Source of the DNA: Alphaproteobacteria bacterium
GTDB lineage: Bacteria > Pseudomonadota > Alphaproteobacteria > Rhizobiales > Devosiaceae
Direction of reading: 5' to 3'
Assembly: GCA_013152625.1 (NCBI GenBank)
Contig: JAADFY010000179.1
Span: forward strand, 1-23,024
Length of the DNA stretch: 23,024 nucleotides
Below, piece by piece: positions 15,392 to 21,294 of the stretch (its first letter is position 1; each line of letters begins with the position of its first letter). The translations under genes and the position numbers were made by a program. Under the pieces are notes generated by a model that saw only the letters and a list, made by a program, of their open reading frames with translations, made no database searches and had not been told where the DNA came from.

Positions 15392-16638
15392 TCGCGAAGT
15401 GCGCCCCTGGCAAATATGCCTACGATTTCCACATGGTGAGCATGTTCAAACTGATCGACGGGCTGCACATTCACGAGCTGATAGCCGCCGCTGGTCAAAG
15501 CCGCCGCATCCCGGGAAAAGCTGACGGGATCGCAGCTCACTGAGATAACCACCGGCACTTCGGACCCGGCCAGACAGGCCGCCTGCGCCCGCGCTCCGGC
15601 CCGGGGCGGATCGAAAACCACCACGTCGAAATGCTGCAATTCCCGGACTTCGAGGGGATCACTGAAAAGATCACGCACTTCGGTTTTGATCGGGCGCAGC
15701 CCGCTGGTCGACCGCCACCCGGCCACCAGCGCCTCGATGGCGCCCTCTGAATTGTCACAGGCATAGATCTGGGCCTGTTCGGCCAGTCGCAAGGCAAAAG
15801 TCCCCATTCCGCAAAAAAGGTCCGCCACCCGCTTCGCCCGGCGTGCGCCATGACACACCAGTTCGCCCAGCACCTCCTCGGCCCTGGCACTGGCCTGCAA
15901 AAACCCGCCTGCGGGCAGGGGCACGATCGCCCGCCCGATACCAAGCACAGGGGGCGAGCTCTGCCACACCAGTTCACCATCAAGAATCAGTCTCGCAAGG
16001 TGAAATTGTCGTCCCACCGAAACCAGATCAGGTCCCCCGGATCTGCGGCCTGCCCGAATGCCCGTCCCTTTCTTATGGCCCTTCGTGCGCACCCCCACAT
16101 CAAGCCCGTTGTCAGCCACGGTCAGTCCCACATCACACGGCCCTGTCAGTTTGAATATGGCCCGGGCAATGGCCGGCGCCGAATCAAGCTCGGGAACCAG
16201 AATGGGGCATTGATCGATGGGATGGGTTTCGTGGGATTGGCGCCGGTTAAACCCGGCACCGTTTTGTCCCGCATGCAGGGTCACCCGGCGGCGCCCCCGC
16301 CCGTGAGCGGAAATGGTCGGGCTGACAACCGCCGCAACCCCGGCCCGATCCAGCGCTTCACACACCAGCGCCCGCTTGAAATCGGCCACCGCCGGCGGCG
16401 ACAAATGTTGCAAACGGCACCCCCCACACGGCCCGAAATGGGGGCATGACGGCACCACCCGGTCCGGTGAGGGGCGCAAAACCTCCAGCAGGCGGGCTCT
16501 TTTGCCTGCCCGCTCCACCCGCACCATCTCGCCGGGCAGCGCCCCCGGCACAGCAAGCTGCTCCCCATCGACCACAACCAGCCCGTCGCCCTGCCGCCCC
16601 AGACCGGAAATCTCCACTTCAATAACCGGATCGAACAA
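15388..16638 (-). CDS. SAM-dependent RNA (uracil-5)-methyltransferase, TrmA/RlmD family
   Basis: Predicted rRNA/tRNA uracil C5 methyltransferase of 416 residues. The N-terminal TRAM-like part (EISGLGRQGDGL) is followed by four cysteines C65, C71, C74 and C144 (CPHFGPCGGC) for a [4Fe-4S] cluster. The Rossmann domain has VADLFCGMGTFAL (271-283) for SAM, FDPPRAGA, the nucleophile C369 in SCDP (most relatives read SCNP) and the general base E404 in HVEIV. TTG at 16638 is the only plausible start in this frame: no ATG or GTG precedes it before a stop. It lies 4 bases after the aldehyde dehydrogenase stop, so it may be co-transcribed with the catabolic operon. Which uridine is modified cannot be told. 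Confidence 0.88.
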   Translation of the reverse strand: MFDPVIEVEISGLGRQGDGLVVVDGEQLAVPGALPGEMVRVERAGKRARLLEVLRPSPDRVVPSCPHFGPCGGCRLQHLSPPAVADFKRALVCEALDRAGVAAVVSPTISAHGRGRRRVTLHAGQNGAGFNRRQSHETHPIDQCPILVPELDSAPAIARAIFKLTGPCDVGLTVADNGLDVGVRTKGHKKGTGIRAGRRSGGPDLVSVGRQFHLARLILDGELVWQSSPPVLGIGRAIVPLPAGGFLQASARAEEVLGELVCHGARRAKRVADLFCGMGTFALRLAEQAQIYACDNSEGAIEALVAGWRSTSGLRPIKTEVRDLFSDPLEVRELQHFDVVVFDPPRAGARAQAACLAGSEVPVVISVSCDPVSFSRDAAALTSGGYQLVNVQPVDQFEHAHHVEIVGIFARGALRD

Positions 16639-16642
16639 AGAT

Positions 16643-18079
16643 CTAACCGGGGTGGGTGTAAGCGGTTTTCACGGTCGTAAAGAACTCGGCCGCATACCGG
16701 CCCTGCTCCCGGGACCCATAGCTGGACCCCTTGGTGCCCCCGAAAGGCACATGAAAGTCCACGCCCGCCGTTGGCAGATTGACCATGACCATGCCCGCCT
16801 CGGCATTGCGCTTGAAATCAGTGGCATATTTGAGCGAATTGGTGCAGATCCCGGCGGAAAGCCCGAATTCGGTATCATTGGCCACCGCCAGCGCTTCGTC
16901 ATAATCTTTGACCCTGATGACACTGGCCACCGGTCCGAATATTTCCTCCCGGGAGATGCGCATCTGGTTGTTCGCTTCGGTAAAAAGAGCCGGCGAAAGA
17001 AAAAAGCCCGGCGCGGTGTTGTCCACCCGCTCGCCGCCCGCGGCCAGAACTGCCCCTTCGCTGGTGCCAATGGCGATATAGTCCTCGTCCTGGCCCATCT
17101 GGCTTGCGTCCACCACCGGCCCGATATGGGTTGCCGTGTCGCAGGCATCGCCCACATTCAGCTCTCCCATGCGGGCCACCATGGCGCTAACGAACCGGTC
17201 ATGAATGCCTTTGGTCACAATCAGGCGCGAAGAGGCGGTGCACCGCTGGCCGGTGGAAAAGAACGCCCCGTTGATCGCGCATTCCACCGCAGTGTCCAGA
17301 TTGGCATCGTCGAGCACCACCATGGGGTTCTTGCCCCCCATTTCGAGCTGGAACTTGCGGCCCAGTTTAACGCTGGCCGCCGCCACTTTTTGCCCCGTCG
17401 ATTGCGAGCCGGTAAAGCTGAATGCGTTAATGTCCGGGCTGTCGAGCATGGCCTGCCCCACCACCGATCCGCGCCCCATCACCAGATTGAGCACCCCGGC
17501 GGGCAGCCCGGCCCGGTGTAAAATGTCGACGATGGCCCAGGTGCTGCCCGGAACCAGATCTGCCGGTTTGATCACCACGCAATTGCCATAACAAAGCGCC
17601 GGCGCCATTTTCCAGGCCGGAATGGCGATGGGAAAATTCCATGGGGTGATAATCCCCACCACGCCCACCGGTTCCCGGGTCATTTCCACCCCGACGCCGG
17701 GCCGGATGGATTGCACCACCTCCCCGGTCAGCCGCACCGCCTCCCCGGCGAAAAAATCAAAAATCTGCCCCGCCCGCACCGTTTCGCCAATGGCCTCGGG
17801 CAGGGTTTTGCCCTCTTCCCGGGCCAGCAGGCGCCCCAGTTCTTCCCTGCGGGCGAAAATCTCGTCGGCGGCGGTGCGCAGGATCGCCTGCCGTTGCAAA
17901 ATGCCCGAGCGGGCCCAGCCATGGGCCGCTTCTTTTGCTGCAGCGATGGCACTGGTGGCATCTTCGGCGGTTCCTCTTGCGTAAAGCCCGACCACCTCAT
18001 CGGTATTGGAGGGGTTGATATTCTTCCCCGCCTCGCCGTCAACCCACTGCCCGTTGATCAGGTTCTTGTGCAATTCCAT
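16643..18079 (-). CDS. NAD(P)-dependent aldehyde dehydrogenase, alpha-ketoglutarate semialdehyde type
   Basis: ALDH-superfamily enzyme of 478 residues, with oxyanion N148 (PWNFP), K171 (KPADLVP), E246 (LEMGGKNP) and nucleophile C280 (GQRCTASSR). The start GQWVDGEAGKNINPSNTDEV and the motif GVDFHVPFGGTKGSSYGSREQG near the C terminus resemble alpha-ketoglutarate semialdehyde dehydrogenases of non-phosphorylative pentose and glucarate pathways. It lies 51 bases downstream of the FAH-fold gene. That pairing (KDP dehydratase then KGSADH) is the classic end of the Weimberg-type route to alpha-ketoglutarate. Alternatives are succinate-semialdehyde or lactaldehyde dehydrogenase; residues alone do not settle this. 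Confidence 0.88.
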   Translation of the reverse strand: MELHKNLINGQWVDGEAGKNINPSNTDEVVGLYARGTAEDATSAIAAAKEAAHGWARSGILQRQAILRTAADEIFARREELGRLLAREEGKTLPEAIGETVRAGQIFDFFAGEAVRLTGEVVQSIRPGVGVEMTREPVGVVGIITPWNFPIAIPAWKMAPALCYGNCVVIKPADLVPGSTWAIVDILHRAGLPAGVLNLVMGRGSVVGQAMLDSPDINAFSFTGSQSTGQKVAAASVKLGRKFQLEMGGKNPMVVLDDANLDTAVECAINGAFFSTGQRCTASSRLIVTKGIHDRFVSAMVARMGELNVGDACDTATHIGPVVDASQMGQDEDYIAIGTSEGAVLAAGGERVDNTAPGFFLSPALFTEANNQMRISREEIFGPVASVIRVKDYDEALAVANDTEFGLSAGICTNSLKYATDFKRNAEAGMVMVNLPTAGVDFHVPFGGTKGSSYGSREQGRYAAEFFTTVKTAYTHPG

Positions 18080-18130
18080 GATGTTTCCGCCTGTTTTTTG
18101 ATGTGTTTGATGAAGATTCGAGCCAAAACC

Positions 18131-19276
18131 CTAAATCAACCCCGCCCGGGCCAGATCGCCCATGAGCTGGCGCGTCCCATAGGTCCAGGGATCACACTCG
18201 GTGGCCAGCCGGACCCGGTTTTCAAGCCGCCCCAGCAAGGGGGTCCGTATGCCCACCAGGTCACCGATCTTGTGGGTAAACCCTTCACCGGCAATGTCGC
18301 GGTCTTTTACCGGGGCAAACATGGTGCCCAGATAAAGCACCAGCCCGTCGGGATACTGATGGTGCGGCCCAAGGGTTGCGGCCACCAGATCGGCCGGGTC
18401 CCTGGAAATTTCGCCCATGGAACTCGCCCCTTCCATAACGAACCCGTCTTCCCCCTCCACGATCAGCCCCACTTCGGCGGTGCGCACATCGTCAAGCGAA
18501 AACCGGTCATCAAACAGGCGAATGAGCGGCCCGAGGCTGGCCGAGGCGTTGTTGTCTTTCGCCTTGCCCAGCAATAGCGCCGAGCGTCCCTCAATGTCGC
18601 GCAAATTGACGTCATTGCCCAGCATGGCGCCAACGATCTTGCCGCTGCTGGCCACCGCAAGCACGATTTCGGGCTCCGGATTATTCCATTTCGAGGCCGG
18701 ATGAAGTCCCACATCGGCGCCGAACCCAACCGCCGACATCGGTTGCGCCTTGGTAAAGACCTCCGGGTCCGGCCCGATCCCCACTTCCAGATATTGCGAC
18801 CACACCCCTTTTTCGATGAGGGCCGCCTTGACCTGTTTTGCACCATCCGAACCGGGCACGATCTCGGAAAGGTCGGCGCCGATCAGCCCGGTGATATCGT
18901 TGCGCAACTGCACTGCCCGGGCCGGGTTCCCCCGGGCCTGTTCCTCGATCACCCGCTCTAAAAGCGACTGTACAAAGGTCACGCCTGCCGCCTTGACCGC
19001 CTGCAGGTCCGGCGGGGCCAGCAAATAGGGTTTTGCCGGGTCCCGTGACCGCGATCCGGCCTCGATCTCGGCCAGTGTGCACACCCCGCGCCCGTCTGCG
19101 GCCCGTACAAACGCCGCCGGATCGCCCATTTCGCAAATATCGCGCACCGTGGGGGCGGCGGCGGAGGTAATATCAACGATCTCGTCACCGCGCACCGTCA
19201 CCACCAGCGGATGGGCGGCGTTCGGCGCCCGGACCCGCCCGACAAATGTGCCCGTCGATGGGATAATGCCACTCAT
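18131..19276 (-). CDS. FAH-fold sugar-acid enzyme, XylX-like 2-keto-3-deoxy-pentonate dehydratase
   Basis: Fumarylacetoacetate-hydrolase-superfamily protein of 381 residues, the long form. Metal ligands are E201 and E203 (NNPEPE) and D222 (GNDVNLRDIEGRSALLLGKA starts at 220), followed by KDNNAS. Blocks AVKAAGVTFVQSLLERVIEE, WSQYLEVGIGPD, HQYPDG, LGTMFAPVKDRD and GFTHKIGD match Caulobacter XylX, from memory of that sequence. XylX turns 2-keto-3-deoxy-D-xylonate (or the L-arabinonate analogue) into alpha-ketoglutarate semialdehyde. The neighbouring KGSADH-type gene supports that job. Because the gene upstream is a keto-deoxy-acid 4-dehydrogenase-like SDR, it could instead hydrolyse a 2,4-diketo-3-deoxy acid, as the shorter FAH enzymes of L-fucose and L-rhamnose pathways do. 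GGAGG lies 10 bases before the ATG. Confidence 0.85.
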   Translation of the reverse strand: MSGIIPSTGTFVGRVRAPNAAHPLVVTVRGDEIVDITSAAAPTVRDICEMGDPAAFVRAADGRGVCTLAEIEAGSRSRDPAKPYLLAPPDLQAVKAAGVTFVQSLLERVIEEQARGNPARAVQLRNDITGLIGADLSEIVPGSDGAKQVKAALIEKGVWSQYLEVGIGPDPEVFTKAQPMSAVGFGADVGLHPASKWNNPEPEIVLAVASSGKIVGAMLGNDVNLRDIEGRSALLLGKAKDNNASASLGPLIRLFDDRFSLDDVRTAEVGLIVEGEDGFVMEGASSMGEISRDPADLVAATLGPHHQYPDGLVLYLGTMFAPVKDRDIAGEGFTHKIGDLVGIRTPLLGRLENRVRLATECDPWTYGTRQLMGDLARAGLI

Positions 19277-19286
19277 TTTTCCGCCG

Positions 19287-19320
19287 CCTCCAAAATCACC
19301 CCGAAATCATCCCGAAATCA
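19287..19320 (-). repeat. Three tandem 11-12-bp repeats in the SDR/FAH spacer
   Basis: Read on the minus strand the spacer is TGATTTCGGGA (19320-19310), TGATTTCGGGG (19309-19299), TGATTTTGGAGG (19298-19287). The first unit begins with the SDR stop codon TGA, and the third contains the GGAGG ribosome-binding site of the FAH-fold gene. The array looks like a small slippage expansion within an operon spacer. Confidence 0.7.
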
Positions 19321-20052
19321 CCCATTATGCCAGCCCCCGTCCACCAGATGGGGCTGTCCGGTGGTAAAAGCGGCTTCGTCGGAGGCAAGATAAAGCGCCA
19401 GTGCCGCAATTTCACGCGGTGTCGCCAGTCGACCGATGGGCTGGTTGGCCAGAAATTTGGTGAATTTTTCCTCAAAATTCCCCCCCTGCGCCCGCACCCG
19501 CTCGTGGAGCGAGGGACTGTCGACCCGACCCGGACAAATGGCATTGCACCGGATTCCCTGGGCCACATAATCATGAGCCACCGATTTGGTCAGACCAATA
19601 ACCGCCGCCTTCGAGGCTCCGTAAACCATCCGCCGTGGCACGCCCTCGATGGAAGAGGCAATGGAAGAAACATTGATGATCGAGCCGCCGCCCCGGGTCA
19701 GCATCCCGGGCAGAAAACCCTTGATCATCCGGTACATGGACTTGACATTCAAAGAGAACGAAAAATCCCACTCGTCTTCGCTGCATTCCAGGATCGTCCC
19801 GTCATGGACATACCCCGCCCCATTGAACAAGATGTCGATACCTCCGGTCTCGCCAATGAATTTCTCTACACTGGTCTGATCAGTTACATCAAGGGTAATG
19901 CACGTCGCGCCGGACAAGGAAGCCAGCGTTGTTTCATTGATATCGCAAGCAATGACTTCTGCCCCCGCTTCCAAAAACACCTCGGCGGTCGCCCGCCCGA
20001 TGCCCTGTGCCGCCGCTGTGACCACAGCCCGTTTGCCCGTCAGATCGAACAT
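19318..20052 (-). CDS. SDR oxidoreductase, 2-keto-3-deoxy-L-fuconate 4-dehydrogenase-like
   Basis: Classical short-chain dehydrogenase, 244 residues from the ATG at 20052, which has GAGGG upstream (a TTG six codons earlier is less likely). It has the variant cofactor motif TAAAQGIG (12-19), NGAG (77-80), the active-site Y144/K148 (YGASK) and a conserved DGGW end. The TAAAQGIG, GTILECSEDEWDFSFSLNV, SVAHDYVAQGIRCN and GRVDSPSLHERV segments closely follow the DHRS6/BDH2 group. That group includes Xanthomonas 2-keto-3-deoxy-L-fuconate 4-dehydrogenase. A role oxidising the C4 hydroxyl of the dehydratase product is therefore favoured. An aldose 1-dehydrogenase or 3-hydroxybutyrate dehydrogenase is the alternative. 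It is the first gene of the SDR-FAH-ALDH unit, divergent from the second AKR. Confidence 0.87.
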   Translation of the reverse strand: MFDLTGKRAVVTAAAQGIGRATAEVFLEAGAEVIACDINETTLASLSGATCITLDVTDQTSVEKFIGETGGIDILFNGAGYVHDGTILECSEDEWDFSFSLNVKSMYRMIKGFLPGMLTRGGGSIINVSSIASSIEGVPRRMVYGASKAAVIGLTKSVAHDYVAQGIRCNAICPGRVDSPSLHERVRAQGGNFEEKFTKFLANQPIGRLATPREIAALALYLASDEAAFTTGQPHLVDGGWHNG

Positions 20053-20252
20053 TTTAGTTATCCCTCGCAAAAAATTACTATTTCAAAACCGTCATTTATC
20101 GTTCACGGTTCTTCTTAAGCGTCCCGAACATGGTTATCACCCATAAAATCGGTTTACCGGACAAAAACATTGTCGCCCCAAAACTTTCTCGCGCCAGACA
20201 TTCTCGCACCAAGCACGCTTTTCTGAATCACACCTGCCTCATGGAGATCCAC
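20053..20252. promoter_or_regulatory. Divergent control region between SDR operon and second AKR
   Basis: This 200-base AT-richer region separates two divergent catabolic genes. It holds an array of three direct repeats (20170-20211) and a 10-bp palindrome CGGTTTACCG (20150-20159). No exact TNGTNNNACNA site like those at 10619-10644 is present, so control by the same regulator is not evident. No small gene is supported. Confidence 0.45.
20170..20211 (+). repeat. Triple direct repeat TTNTCGCNCCA upstream of second AKR
   Basis: TTGTCGCCCCA (20170-20180), TTCTCGCGCCA (20186-20196) and TTCTCGCACCA (20201-20211) are spaced 16 and 15 bases apart. The array ends 41 bases before the AKR start codon. 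Regular direct repeats ahead of a start suggest an activator or repressor binding array, but slippage duplication is also possible for the last two units. Confidence 0.5.
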
Positions 20253-21245
20253 ATGCCATTCAATCAGCGCCCGATCGGCACCACCGGAATTTCGGTTTCC
20301 ACCTTAGGGTTTGGCAGCGCCAGCCTGGCCGGCAACATAACCGAAGTCAGCGACGAGGACGCACGCGGTGCCATCAACCGGGCCATCGACGCCGGGATCA
20401 CCTATTTCGACACCGCCCCCTTTTACGGCTACGGTCGGGCCGAACGGCTCGTCGGCGACACGTTGCGCCCCCGCCGGGAGGGTACGGTGCTTTCCACCAA
20501 GGCCGGGCGCCTGCTCGCCCGCTTTTTCGGTCCCCGCCCGGCCACCGAGCAATGGCAGAACCCGCCGCCGTTTGTGGATGTGTTCGATTATTCCTATGAC
20601 GCCATCATGCGCTCGGTTGAGGACAGTTATCAGCGGCTGGGGCTGAATTCCATCGAGATCATCTATGTGCATGATATTGGCACCTACACCCATGGCGAGG
20701 CCAATACCGCCCATTTCAAGGACCTTGCCGACGGTGGCTACCGGGCCCTGGAACAGTTACGCGCATCCGGCGACATCAAGGCCATCGGTCTGGGAACCAA
20801 TGAATGGCAGGTCATGATGGATGCCTTTGAAATCGGCGAGTGGGATGTGTTCCTGCTGGCGGGGCGATATACCCTGCTCGAACAGACAGCGCTCAGCCCG
20901 TTTCTGGATACCTGCATTAAGAAAAACGCCTCGGTGGTGGTCGGGGGTCCGTTCAATTCCGGAATTCTGGTCGGCGGCACCACTTGGGATTATGCCAGCG
21001 CCCCGGCCCACATTGTCGACAAGGTCGAAAAACTGGAAAAGACCTGCGCCCAGTTCAATGTTCCCCTGCCCGCCGCCGCCCTGCAGTTTCCCCTCCGCCA
21101 TCCCGCCGTCGCCAGCGTTATTCCCGGCCCCCGGTCGGTGACAGAATTTGACCAGATCCTGGACTGGTGGAAGATCGATATCAAACCGGAACTCTGGGCC
21201 GCCCTTAAGGATCAGTCGTTACTGGACGACGACGCGCCCATTTAG
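20253..21245 (+). CDS. Aldo/keto reductase, D-threo-aldose/L-fucose 1-dehydrogenase type (second copy)
   Basis: AKR of 330 residues with tetrad D53, Y58, K83, H140, in the same L-fucose/D-threo-aldose 1-dehydrogenase subgroup as the gene at 9522-10562. Shared blocks include YFDTAPFYGYGRAERLVG, PFVDVFDYSYDAIMRSVEDSYQRLGL and LPAAALQFPLRHPAVASVIPG. I chose the ATG at 20253 because GGAGA stands 5-6 bases before it; the frame also has an ATG at 20241 and reaches back to 20130. It is predicted to oxidise an aldose at C1 to the lactone. It is divergent from the SDR-FAH-ALDH unit and convergent with cckA. Having two non-identical AKRs suggests different sugars or different cofactor or expression settings. 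Confidence 0.85.
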   Translation: MPFNQRPIGTTGISVSTLGFGSASLAGNITEVSDEDARGAINRAIDAGITYFDTAPFYGYGRAERLVGDTLRPRREGTVLSTKAGRLLARFFGPRPATEQWQNPPPFVDVFDYSYDAIMRSVEDSYQRLGLNSIEIIYVHDIGTYTHGEANTAHFKDLADGGYRALEQLRASGDIKAIGLGTNEWQVMMDAFEIGEWDVFLLAGRYTLLEQTALSPFLDTCIKKNASVVVGGPFNSGILVGGTTWDYASAPAHIVDKVEKLEKTCAQFNVPLPAAALQFPLRHPAVASVIPGPRSVTEFDQILDWWKIDIKPELWAALKDQSLLDDDAPI

Positions 21246-21294
21246 GGTCCGGACCCATAAACGGGGGCTGTGCAAAAAAACCGGCAGTCCCGTT
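21245..21294. terminator. Weak convergent-gene hairpins between second AKR and cckA
   Basis: GGGTCC/GGACCC (21245-21256) abuts the AKR stop. AACGGG (21260-21265) can pair with CCCGTT (21289-21294), extended by CTG/CAG, with an A7 run in the loop; the right arm overlaps the cckA stop codon. Neither hairpin has a following U-tract, so termination activity is uncertain. Confidence 0.35.

Noticed and set aside
16313..17521. 402-codon plus-strand frame across the methyltransferase/ALDH junction
   Set aside because: Long only because the opposite strand is GC-rich coding; it crosses two genes with clear catalytic motifs and has no family features.
20132..20141. GGTTATCACC as a GntR operator in the second divergent region
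   Set aside because: Only the outer GGT/ACC bases are symmetric and the sequence does not fit TNGTNNNACNA.
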